64,000 bases of DNA, taken from assembly GCA_023150615.1 (NCBI GenBank), contig JAKLKO010000003.1:124001-188000 (forward strand), in the 5' to 3' direction. Under the pieces are notes generated by a model. It saw nothing but the letters and a program-made list of their open reading frames with translations, was not told the DNA's origin and made no database searches. The position numbers and the translations under genes were made by a program. The DNA is from Phycisphaerae bacterium. GTDB lineage: Bacteria; Planctomycetota; Phycisphaerae; UBA1845; UTPLA1. This document shows positions 25,289-33,557 of the stretch, one piece after another. Position 1 is the first letter of the stretch, and every line of letters begins with the position of its first letter.

Positions 25289-25570
25289 CTAGTCCTCCGA
25301 CGTCGGGGTGGATTCGCGTACGCGCGGTGGAGCGTGAACCGTTCCGCCGAGGTCGCTGTTCGGATCGAGCCGCGCGCCACACCGCCCGCAGTAGTGGGCC
25401 TGTGGCTCGTTTGGATGACCGCACTCGGCGCGCGGGCAGCAGCGCATCGCCGCATCGCGGCCGGCACGACGCGCGTCGTGCCGCGGACCGCGGCGCAGCC
25501 CCACGCCGACCACGATCAGCGCCAGACCGAGCAGCGCAATCGGTGATTCGAGCCAACCCATGGATCGCAC
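25289..25570 (-). CDS. Small membrane protein with zinc ribbon
   Basis: The 93-residue protein has one N-terminal hydrophobic helix (about 8-25; SPIALLGLALIVVGVGL) and a C-terminal zinc-ribbon-like segment (CCPRAECGHPN...HYCGRCGARL). The GTG at 25570 or the ATG at 25561 could be the start; neither has a clear ribosome-binding site. Its stop lies two bases before the start of the first SPFH gene, which implies coupled expression and a possible accessory role in the SPFH complex. Confidence 0.65.
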   Translation of the reverse strand: MRSMGWLESPIALLGLALIVVGVGLRRGPRHDARRAGRDAAMRCCPRAECGHPNEPQAHYCGRCGARLDPNSDLGGTVHAPPRVRESTPTSED

Positions 25571-25836
25571 CGGCCGGCGCAGGTCCGCCAGCGTGGGGGA
25601 GTGTAATGCGGATTTCAGCGCACAGGGATTACAAACCGCGGCGATGATTCGAACGACTTGCCGCGCTGCGGTTGCGATTCAACCCCGGGCTTGACGGGCG
25701 CGAACGCCCGGAGAGTCCGCCGGGCCGGCCGCTACGACGCGCGGCCGGCCCGGCGAGCGCCACGTGCCCGGAATGTCACCCGTCCAAACCAATGCCCGTT
25801 CCGTGCGCCGCTCTGCACCGCGATGGCCGCTTGCGA

Positions 25837-25842
25837 TATAGT
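25837..25842 (+). promoter_or_regulatory. -10 element, leaderless start of flavoprotein gene
   Basis: TATAGT ends six bases before the ATG at 25849. With no Shine-Dalgarno sequence, the mRNA probably starts at the A of the ATG. The -35 is weak. A small hairpin (CGGGCG-CGAA-CGCCCG) lies about 140 bases upstream in the divergent region. Confidence 0.45.
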
Positions 25843-25848
25843 GCCTGC

Positions 25849-27207
25849 ATGGAGAACGCGACGAATCCGGCGGACCGGACCGAACAGCTCCGTCACAACT
25901 TCGCCGACATCGCGCCGCGGCTCACGCCCGACGAGGCCCTGGTCGAGGCCGCGCGCTGCCTGTTCTGCTTCGACGCCCCCTGCACCCGCGCCTGTCCCAC
26001 GCACATCGACGTGCCCAAGTTCATCCGCCAGATCCTCCACCGAAACCCGATCGGCGCGGCAAAGACCATCCTCGAGGCCAACATCTTCGGCGGCTCGTGC
26101 GCCCGCGCCTGCCCCACCGAGGTCCTCTGCGAAGGCGCCTGCGTCGACAACACCCTTCTGAAGGCCCCGGTCCAGATCGGCCGACTGCAACGCTTCGCCT
26201 GCGACACCGCCCGCGACCGACACGTCCGCTTCTTCGAGCCCGGCCCGGCGACCGGCCGGCTCGTCGCGATCATCGGCTCCGGTCCGGCCGGTCTCACCGC
26301 GGCGCACGAGCTTCGCAAGCACGGTCACGAGGTCGTCGTGTTCGAGGCCCGCGAGATGCCCGGCGGGATCAACACGTACGGGATTGCGGCCTACAAGTAC
26401 GACACGGCCTTCGCGCTGTCGGAGGTCGAGCTGGTCCGCGAGATCGGAATCGACCTGCGCGTGAACTCTCCGGTGCGCGGCGAGCAGATCGCGCAGATGC
26501 TCGACGACTATGACGCCGTGCTGCTCGCCGTCGGACTCGGCGCGACGGCGGCGCTGAACATCCCCGGCGAGTCGCTGCCCGGCGTGTGGGAAGGGCTCGA
26601 GTTCATCTTTCAGACGCATACGAAACCGCTCGAACAGTGCCAAGTCGGCCGGCGCGTCCTCGTCATCGGCGGCGGCAACACGGCCATCGACGCTGCCACC
26701 GCCGCCGTGCGGCTCGGCGCGGAGTCGGTGACGATCGCCTATCGCCGCTCCGAGCGTGACATGCCCGCCTTCGCCTACGAGGTCGAACTCGCGCGAACGG
26801 ACGGCGTCCTGTTCGAGTTCAACGCCGCGCCAAAGCGTGTTGTCGAATCCGGCGGCCGCGCGGTCGGCATGGAGTTCCTCCGCACGCAACTCGACGGGCA
26901 CGGCCGCGCGGCCAGGATCGTCACGATCCCCGGCTCCGAGTTCGTGCTCGAAACCGACATGATCATCAAGGCCCTCGGGCAGGAGCCGCTGCTCGATCTG
27001 CTCCGTAGCGTCCCGGGACTGGCGATCGGCGACCGCGACCACCCGCCGGCCGGCGCGATCCGCGTCGATCCGAAGACCGGCGCGACGTCGGTCAAGAAGC
27101 TCTTCGCCGCCGGCGACTGCACCTGCAAGGGCGCGGAGGTCGTCGACGCCGTACAGTCGGGCAAGGTCGCCGCCGCGGGCATCCACGCCTTGCTCAACCG
27201 CGCCTGA
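25849..27207 (+). CDS. NAD(P)H-dependent FAD/Fe-S oxidoreductase (PreT/GltD-like)
   Basis: The 452-residue protein matches the small subunit of glutamate synthase and PreT of dihydropyrimidine dehydrogenase. The N-terminus has two cysteine clusters for [4Fe-4S] centres (C37, C40, C45, C49; C84, C88, C94, C98). An FAD fold follows (GSGPAG, 143-148), then an NAD(P) fold with VIGGGNTAIDAA and a C-terminal AAGDC motif. It should pass electrons from NAD(P)H to a catalytic partner. No gltB or preA is nearby, so the partner and substrate are unknown. The ATG is six bases downstream of TATAGT. Confidence 0.85.
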   Translation: MENATNPADRTEQLRHNFADIAPRLTPDEALVEAARCLFCFDAPCTRACPTHIDVPKFIRQILHRNPIGAAKTILEANIFGGSCARACPTEVLCEGACVDNTLLKAPVQIGRLQRFACDTARDRHVRFFEPGPATGRLVAIIGSGPAGLTAAHELRKHGHEVVVFEAREMPGGINTYGIAAYKYDTAFALSEVELVREIGIDLRVNSPVRGEQIAQMLDDYDAVLLAVGLGATAALNIPGESLPGVWEGLEFIFQTHTKPLEQCQVGRRVLVIGGGNTAIDAATAAVRLGAESVTIAYRRSERDMPAFAYEVELARTDGVLFEFNAAPKRVVESGGRAVGMEFLRTQLDGHGRAARIVTIPGSEFVLETDMIIKALGQEPLLDLLRSVPGLAIGDRDHPPAGAIRVDPKTGATSVKKLFAAGDCTCKGAEVVDAVQSGKVAAAGIHALLNRA

Positions 27208-27256
27208 GGCACGACCTCGAGTCCATTGTCTGATAGCGGATTCGTGTTGGTGCGGG

Positions 27257-27829
27257 CTACGACAGTGCGCCGGCCGTCTCTTCGATCACGCGGACGATCT
27301 GCGAGGCGTCGAACGGCTTGCTCACCGCGGCGTCGAAGCCCTCCTCGCGGGCCTGTCGCGGCGCATCGGACCCGCCGCCGGTCAGCGCGATCACCCGCGC
27401 GCCGACCATCTCCGGCGCGCTGCGGATCGTGCGGAGCACGTCGCGGACCATCAGCCCGGGCAGGTCGGTGTCGAGCAGGATCACGTTGGGATGGAACTCG
27501 GCCGCGGCCATGCCCGCCTCGAAGAGCGTGCCGGCCGCGCGGACGTCGAAGCCCTGCGCATCGAGGGCGGTGACGAGCAGTTCCAGCAGGTCGCGATTCG
27601 AATCGACCGCCAGGACGCGCGTCTTGCCCGAGTCGAGGCCGTTGAGCGGAATGTCGTGTGCCCGCATGAAGCGGATGAGCTGCTCGACGGGCACGCGCCG
27701 GTCGCGGCTGCCGGGGATGCGATATCCGCGGAGCCGGCCCGAGTCGAACCACTTCGACACCGTCCGCGGCGCGACGTTGCAGATCTTCGCGATCTCGCCC
27801 GTCGTCAGAACGGTCTTGCGTTTGGCCAT
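27257..27829 (-). CDS. Response regulator with N-terminal MerR/excisionase-type HTH
   Basis: The 190-residue protein begins with a helix-turn-helix of the excisionase/MerR type (3-50: TTGEIAKICNVAPRTVSKWF), followed by a receiver domain (about 70-185) with phospho-acceptor Asp120 (VILLDTDLPG), Thr150 and Lys171 (SKPFDA). HTH-first architecture is common in planctomycetes. A cognate kinase is not adjacent; the FHA-GAF kinase is 20 kb away. A GTG start at 27889, with GAGG seven bases upstream, would add 20 low-complexity residues; MAKRK is preferred because the family usually starts there. Confidence 0.8.
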   Translation of the reverse strand: MAKRKTVLTTGEIAKICNVAPRTVSKWFDSGRLRGYRIPGSRDRRVPVEQLIRFMRAHDIPLNGLDSGKTRVLAVDSNRDLLELLVTALDAQGFDVRAAGTLFEAGMAAAEFHPNVILLDTDLPGLMVRDVLRTIRSAPEMVGARVIALTGGGSDAPRQAREEGFDAAVSKPFDASQIVRVIEETAGALS

Positions 27830-28105
27830 GGCGGCAGCCCGTCGGCGATCCGCGGGCGCGCACGACGTGCGCGAGCCCTTGGTGTCCACCTCTCTTCCTC
27901 TCCGATTGGCTTCCAGTCGGCCCGTCGGGCCGCGCTGGGGCTCGCCCCCTATTTCGGTCCGTGCGCTTCGAACGTGAGGAAAAACCGCGCACTCGGCGCG
28001 ACAGCCAAACTCCGCGCGTTCGGTGTCGGTCGCACAGCCCGAAACAGTGTTCCCGATAGGGTCGCGGCCCTGGTGCGAGGAGATTCGGACCGCAACGGTC
28101 GTAAA

Positions 28106-28134
28106 ATGCTATCCTCCCAAGCGCCCCGTGACAA
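28106..28134 (-). promoter_or_regulatory. Sigma-70-type promoter of the response regulator
   Basis: On the minus strand TTGTCA (28134-28129), a 17-base spacer and TAGCAT (28111-28106) form a good promoter. Transcription would begin near 28099 and leave a leader of about 210-270 bases before the response-regulator start. Apart from this, the gap 27890-28205 shows no gene or strong structure. Confidence 0.5.
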
Positions 28135-28205
28135 CCTTCCGGATCGAAGTTTTCGGCATCACCCGCCTTATCGGTCTGGCATTCGCAGCCGCTCCGGAGA
28201 CCGGC

Positions 28206-28895
28206 TCAGGCGTCCTCGGCCTCCTCGCCGGGGGCGAGGATGTTGCTCGTCGCCGTCGCCGAGCGCAGCGATTCGTACTGAGACCACAGGCCGGCCGCGA
28301 AGAGGACGCCCGCGATCGTCGTCCGCAGCAGCCAGGCGATCCCGCGATGCGGAATCGATGCCTCGTCCGCGAAGCCGTCGAGGACGACGAGCCGCACCTG
28401 GCCCTTGTCGATCGCCCACTGCGCATACCCCAGCACCCCGCCCGGCGAGTAGTCGTTCCTCAAGTATGTCCGGAACGCTTGCGTCGCCTCCTCCTGCACC
28501 GGCCCGACGGACCGGCCCGACGCCTGAAGCGACTGCCGCGCCCGGGCGAAGCGCGGCGGATCGGCGACCGTCGCGGCGATGTTGCGGTATTCCCACGTCA
28601 CGCTCGCGCCCATCGCGACGAGCGTCATCAACACCACGCCCTGCACGAGCCTCGGCGTGCGCAGCGGCCGCACGGACCTCGCCACGCGAAACGAGATCGC
28701 GCCCACCAGCAGTCCGGCGATCAGGTAGAAGAAGATCCCGAAATAGAACGGCAGCCAGATCACCCGCGCCAGCAGCCAGGTCAGCGCGAGGGCGATCGCG
28801 ATCCCGACCAACTGCGCCATCCACCACGGCCGCAGTCGCGAACGTCCCGGCGGCGCGAGGTCGATCCGGCCCGTCGATTCCGGCGCTGGCATCAT
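28206..28895 (-). CDS. Hypothetical membrane protein
   Basis: The 229-residue protein has about four hydrophobic helices: 27-45, 48-70, 85-103 and near 190-210. Between the third and fourth lies a domain of about 85 residues with no recognised motif (RTYLRNDYSPGGVLGYAQWA). The Ala/Glu-rich tail ends GEEAEDA. The start is one of two adjacent ATG codons (28895 or 28892). I do not recognise a family. It is divergent from the secreted protein gene at 29097. Confidence 0.65.
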   Translation of the reverse strand: MMPAPESTGRIDLAPPGRSRLRPWWMAQLVGIAIALALTWLLARVIWLPFYFGIFFYLIAGLLVGAISFRVARSVRPLRTPRLVQGVVLMTLVAMGASVTWEYRNIAATVADPPRFARARQSLQASGRSVGPVQEEATQAFRTYLRNDYSPGGVLGYAQWAIDKGQVRLVVLDGFADEASIPHRGIAWLLRTTIAGVLFAAGLWSQYESLRSATATSNILAPGEEAEDA

Positions 28896-29096
28896 CCGCA
28901 CACGGTAGCGCCGTGCGACGGGTCGATCAAGCGGCCGGATCGCGACTGGACGCTTCCCGCGCGCACGGGTTAGAAATACACGGGTCCGCCGACGCCCGTA
29001 CGCTGCGTGCGGCCGAGATTTGCCGGGGGAATTCGCCGGCCGATGTTCGTCCAACGGGAGGAACGATCCAGCGCTGCCGCGCGGAGGAACGTGCCG

Positions 29097-30137
29097 ATGT
29101 CCGCGAACGACCGACGAACACATCTGCCCGCGCTGACCCTCGCGCTCGTCGCCGCCGGCGCCGCGGCGCAGTCGCCGACGCCCGCTGCGACGACGCAGCC
29201 CGCGGCGTCCGCACCGACGACAACCGCACCCGCGCCGCTGCGGGCCGTGCGACCGGGCACGCTGACGATCTTCGAGACGAACGGGTTTCACGGCCTCGAG
29301 ACCGAGACCGATCGGCGGCAACTGACCGGCAAGCTCCACGCCGTGTGCTTCGAGGACGATGGGCAGACGCGGATCGTGACGGTCTATCGGCCGAACGATC
29401 CGGGCGTGCTGCTCGGATGCCCGGTGACGTTTCTGCGCGTCGGCAGCGACGGGCTCGTCCGCCGCGAGCCCGAACTCAACACGACCTACGCGGTGACCTT
29501 TCTGCTTGACGCGATCTTCTCGCGGTCAATCGCGCGCTCTGACGCCGCGGCCCGGGACGAGTACACGCAGGTGACCGCGCTCGAGGTCGCCGTGCCCGCC
29601 AGCCTCACCGTGCAGACGCATCCGGACCCCGGCGACGCCGGCTGGATGCGGACTGAGACGCTCGCGCGATTCACCGACGCCGTCGCGCTGCCGCCCGGCC
29701 GCGGACGACTCGTCGCCTGGGATGCGCGGTTCGTCGTCGACACCGACGGGTTACTCTCGCTGGCCGACGTCCGTTACACGGCCGAGATCGCCGCCCAGGG
29801 CAACATGCGGATCGTCGTGCATGCGAACGTTGCGCGGAGCACGTCGCGGGCGTTGTCGGCCGATGAGCGGTCGGGCCTCGCGGGCGATGTGAAGCTGCTC
29901 TACGACATGGCGCGCGAGTGGCGAATGGAGCGCGGCAAGAGCCGCCGGACGCTGGCGCGGCTCGCGGCGTCGTCGCCGAAATCGGTGTTCGCGCCGACGC
30001 TGGCGTACCTGGGCGAGCATCTGGAGCGCGAGATCCAGCGCTTCGGCGAGACGACGCCGCCGCACTACTGGCGGCCGGAAGGCGCGATCGACGCGCGTCT
30101 CCGCAAGCCATCGACCACGCAGCCGCAAGCGCCGTAG
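29097..30137 (+). CDS. Hypothetical secreted protein
   Basis: The 346-residue protein has a signal peptide (about 1-26; PALTLALVAAGAAAQ) and an Ala/Thr/Pro-rich linker typical of planctomycete exported proteins, then a globular region of about 270 residues with no recognised family. The C-terminus is charged and ends TTQPQAP. GGAGG lies nine bases before the ATG; a GTG six bases upstream is the alternative. It stands between a divergent membrane protein and a convergent kinase gene. Confidence 0.65.
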   Translation: MSANDRRTHLPALTLALVAAGAAAQSPTPAATTQPAASAPTTTAPAPLRAVRPGTLTIFETNGFHGLETETDRRQLTGKLHAVCFEDDGQTRIVTVYRPNDPGVLLGCPVTFLRVGSDGLVRREPELNTTYAVTFLLDAIFSRSIARSDAAARDEYTQVTALEVAVPASLTVQTHPDPGDAGWMRTETLARFTDAVALPPGRGRLVAWDARFVVDTDGLLSLADVRYTAEIAAQGNMRIVVHANVARSTSRALSADERSGLAGDVKLLYDMAREWRMERGKSRRTLARLAASSPKSVFAPTLAYLGEHLEREIQRFGETTPPHYWRPEGAIDARLRKPSTTQPQAP

Positions 30138-30264
30138 TCCGACGTCCGCGGTAATATCAGCCGCGCGCCTGCGCGCCGATCATCGGGACTCTGGACGCAC
30201 ACATCCGAGTACCGCCGGCGCTCCGCTTCCGATTCTGCCCGGATTGTCGAGCCGGCGCGTCGCG

Positions 30265-32721
30265 TCAGGCCGCCGATCGGGTGGACGGCTGCGACGCAGG
30301 CGACTTCGCGCGCCATTCCGCCGCCTGTCGGGCCCTGCCGTGGCCAGGTTCCACGTCGTCCCACGCCTCATACATTTCGACGAGGGCATTCATTACCTCC
30401 TGCTCCTGTCGCGGATGATCGCCGGCCGTACGGCTTAATCCGGCATGCGCGTCCAACAAGAATCGCTCGGCCTCGCTGAACTGCCCGAGCTTCGTAAGCG
30501 CGCGTCCGAGGTCACATCGCGTCACCGCAGTCCGCCAGCTCTCGGGCGGCAGCCCGGCCTGATGAATGGCGAGTGCCTCACGGAACAGTTCCGTCGCGGC
30601 ATCGGCGTCGCCCCGCGAGAGCCGCACGCGCCCGAGTGTCTGCGCCGCATCGCCGATGGCCGCGTGACCGGGCGGGAAGCTCTGCTTGCGTAGCGCCAGC
30701 ACTCGCTGTGCCAACGACTCGGCCTCGTCCAGCTTTCCGAGCGCCCGCAGACAGTTGGCGAGCGATTGCATGATGATCAACGTCTGCGGTCGCTCGGCGC
30801 CGCCGGCGGCGACGCGCTGCGCCAGCGCGCGTCGATAACAGGCCTCGGCTTCCTGAAGTCGGCCGGCCTTGTCGAGTGAGAATGCCAGGTTGTTTTCGAT
30901 GGCTGCGGCTCTTTCATGACCGGGACCCAGCAGGCGCTGAGCGGCGGCCAGCGCCCGCTGATTCAATGCGATTCCCTCCTCCGGTCGGCCCCTTGCGTTC
31001 ATGATCGCCGCGAGATTAGTCATGGCGCTGATGGACTCGTCGTGAAGGTCGCCCAGCGTGCGGAGCCGAAGCTCCAGGGCCTTTCGCGCGAGCGGCTCCG
31101 CCTTGTCGAGCTTTCCCTGCACCCAGAACATCATGCTGAGGTTCATGATCGCCTGGATCGACTCTTCGCGCTCCTCACCCCATGCGTTTCGTGACATCTC
31201 CCATCCCGCGGCGAATTCACTCTCGGCCTCCGCGTACATTCCCAGTCCGTAGTAGGTCTCGCCGAGGGCGGACCGGACCGCCACGGCGACCTCCGGCTTC
31301 CCGGCGAACTGCGATGAAACCTGGGCCGAGGCGCTCTTCAACACGTCCACGACTCTGACCTGATAGCCGTTCCGTCCCGGATCGGGCGATGAGAGCATCA
31401 CGCGAAGGAACTCGACCACCGCATCGGCCCGGGCGGCGGCCGTTTCGGCACGCTCGCGCGCCGCGACGGCCTGCTCTCGCTCGCGCGCGGCGCGGAGCTG
31501 CTCGACGACCTTTGCACGATAGAGTATGGATAGCGCCACGGTCGAGGCCGAGACCAGAAGGACAAAGGCAATGGCAATGCCCGCAGCGAGCTTGTGACGT
31601 CGCAGCGCCCGGCGCAGCACGTACCATCCACTGTCGCGCTTGGCCTCGATGGCCTCACCGGCGAGGAAATGCCGGATATCCCGCGCCAACTCTCCGACCG
31701 ACTGATAGCGCCGAGCCGGCTCTTTCGCGAGGCACTTGAGCACGATCGTCTCCAGATCGTCATCGATGCCCGGCGCAATCGCGGATGGACGAACCGGCTC
31801 CGTGTTGCGGATGTTCGCGAGGGCCTGCTCGAGACCGTTGACGGTGGTGTACGGCAGGCGATCAGTCACGAGCTGATAGAGGACCACGCCGAGCGAGTAG
31901 ACGTCGCTGCGGATATCCACCTCCGACAGCCGACCCATCGCCTGCTCAGGCGAGGCCCACGCCAGCGAGCCGACGAACTGCCCGGTTTGCGTCGCCGTCA
32001 CCGCCGCGCTCGCATCGGTCGTCGCCGACTTGGCCAGCCCGAAGTCGAGAATCCACGGATCGCCCGCGGCGTCGACGAGGATATTGCCCGGCTTGAGGTC
32101 CCTGTGGATCACGCCGCGCAGGTGCGCGGCGCTGACCGCGTCGCAGACCCGCGAGAAGAGGTCCAACCGCTCCGTGAGTACGAGACCGTTCTCCCGCGCG
32201 AACCGATCGAGCGGCCGGCCATCGACGAAATCCATGACGAGAAAGTGAACACCGGCCGCATGACCGCGATCGAGGATTCCGACAATGCCGCGGTGATCCA
32301 ACTGCGCGAGGATACTCACCTCGCGCTCGAAGCGCAGGCGGTCCATGTCCCCTGCGAACGGGCCTTCCCGCAGTACCTTGACCGCGACCGTTCGACGCGT
32401 GGATTGCTGAATCGCGCGATAGACGACGCCCTGCCCGCCGCGATGCACCTCCCGCACGATCTCGTACCCCGGCAGCTCGTGCGGCGCCGACACGCCCGCG
32501 ACGACGGTGGCCCCATCACGGTTCGACGACCCCACGGCGCGTCGCGCGTCCGCGATCGCCCGCTCGAACTGCTCCCGCGCCGCGGCAATCCACTGGCGGT
32601 GCCGGCGGTCGGCGCCTAGCGTCTCATACACCGGCGGCCTCCTCTCGTGCCGCAGCGCGGCCGCACCCGAGGACTGGTGCGACGAAACGTGCCTGACCTT
32701 CACGCGTTGGATCCGAACCAT
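30265..32721 (-). CDS. Membrane Ser/Thr protein kinase with TPR repeats
   Basis: The 818-residue protein has a PknB-type kinase domain at about 86-350: HRGGQG loop (93-98, His replacing the usual Gly), Lys115, HRDLKPGN with Asp208, DFGLA with Asp226, and a WASPEQ activation motif. A transmembrane helix follows at about 377-400, then a coiled coil of Ala/Arg/Glu and TPR repeats (about 460-790) with the kinesin-light-chain style GRLQEAEACYRRAL. The start overlaps the end of the sigma-factor gene by 22 bases, so the two are co-translated. It probably transmits an extracytoplasmic cue to that sigma factor. Confidence 0.9.
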   Translation of the reverse strand: MVRIQRVKVRHVSSHQSSGAAALRHERRPPVYETLGADRRHRQWIAAAREQFERAIADARRAVGSSNRDGATVVAGVSAPHELPGYEIVREVHRGGQGVVYRAIQQSTRRTVAVKVLREGPFAGDMDRLRFEREVSILAQLDHRGIVGILDRGHAAGVHFLVMDFVDGRPLDRFARENGLVLTERLDLFSRVCDAVSAAHLRGVIHRDLKPGNILVDAAGDPWILDFGLAKSATTDASAAVTATQTGQFVGSLAWASPEQAMGRLSEVDIRSDVYSLGVVLYQLVTDRLPYTTVNGLEQALANIRNTEPVRPSAIAPGIDDDLETIVLKCLAKEPARRYQSVGELARDIRHFLAGEAIEAKRDSGWYVLRRALRRHKLAAGIAIAFVLLVSASTVALSILYRAKVVEQLRAAREREQAVAARERAETAAARADAVVEFLRVMLSSPDPGRNGYQVRVVDVLKSASAQVSSQFAGKPEVAVAVRSALGETYYGLGMYAEAESEFAAGWEMSRNAWGEEREESIQAIMNLSMMFWVQGKLDKAEPLARKALELRLRTLGDLHDESISAMTNLAAIMNARGRPEEGIALNQRALAAAQRLLGPGHERAAAIENNLAFSLDKAGRLQEAEACYRRALAQRVAAGGAERPQTLIIMQSLANCLRALGKLDEAESLAQRVLALRKQSFPPGHAAIGDAAQTLGRVRLSRGDADAATELFREALAIHQAGLPPESWRTAVTRCDLGRALTKLGQFSEAERFLLDAHAGLSRTAGDHPRQEQEVMNALVEMYEAWDDVEPGHGRARQAAEWRAKSPASQPSTRSAA

Positions 32722-33335
32722 GCGGAAGCGGTGCCGAGCAGCTCCACCAGCCGTTCATGCGCGCGGGCACGCAGCATGTGCACCGCGCCCGCCGAGCGTC
32801 CCATCACCGCCGAGACATCCGTGATCGACCGGCCCTCCAGGTCGTAGAGCCGAACCGTCCGCGCGTAGTCGGGCGGCAGCCGGTCTACCGCGGCCTGAAG
32901 CAGTCGATGAATGTCGTTCCGCGCTGCCAACCGGCTCGGAGTCGTCGAGGTAGCCGCAAGTTGCTCGTAGAGCCCGACGTAGGAATCGGCGGCATCATGC
33001 TCGACGATCCGCCGGGCGGGTGGCAACTGCTTCTGGCGATCCAGCCCCCGAATCGCGTCGCGCAGGTTGTTCTCCGCGATCCGGCGCAGCCACGCCTCAA
33101 ACGAGCCGCTCTGATCGGGCCGAAACGTCGAAATCTGGAGAAAGGCCTCCAGATACGTGACCTGCATCACGTCGCCCGGCTCGATCAGCGCCTGCCACGG
33201 TCGGCCGATCTTGAGCTGCGCCTCCACGCGCGGACCGAACAGCGCGAGCAGCTCGCTCAGGCCGTCTGCGTCCCCCTCAACCGCCCGCCGAACGTGCGCC
33301 GCGATCTCGGCGTCATCGGGCATTCGCTGTGACAT
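32700..33335 (-). CDS. ECF-type RNA polymerase sigma factor
   Basis: The 211-residue protein has sigma region 2 (about 35-95; EPGDVMQVTYLEAFLQISTF) and region 4 (about 140-200; LPPDYARTVRLYDLEGRSIT with helix-turn-helix). It is a second planctomycete ECF factor linked to a kinase; here the kinase gene lies directly downstream and overlaps, unlike the divergent pair at 12 kb. A TAGAAT -10 is about 22 bases upstream. No anti-sigma gene is seen. Confidence 0.88.
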   Translation of the reverse strand: MSQRMPDDAEIAAHVRRAVEGDADGLSELLALFGPRVEAQLKIGRPWQALIEPGDVMQVTYLEAFLQISTFRPDQSGSFEAWLRRIAENNLRDAIRGLDRQKQLPPARRIVEHDAADSYVGLYEQLAATSTTPSRLAARNDIHRLLQAAVDRLPPDYARTVRLYDLEGRSITDVSAVMGRSAGAVHMLRARAHERLVELLGTASAWFGSNA

Positions 33336-33356
33336 GAACCCACCGGCTCCGACGCC

Positions 33357-33362
33357 ATTCTA
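33357..33362 (-). promoter_or_regulatory. -10 element of sigma-kinase operon
   Basis: TAGAAT (33362-33357 on the minus strand) places the transcription start near 33350, about 15 bases before the sigma-factor ATG. The -35 match is poor. Confidence 0.4.
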
Positions 33363-33557
33363 CCGGCCGGGGCGAAAAAAAGTCCTGATTTCGTGAATCC
33401 GCGCCGGACGCTGTCGCACGAAATCTGGGTGGCCGCGGGTCGGCAGAATCCGCTCAGACGGGCGGTTCATGGTCTTGACCAACCGCGAACCGGTTTTCCG
33501 CCGACGGGGCACCCGGTTTTCGTGGCCGGAGCGTTCGAACTTCAAAGGAGAAGGATC

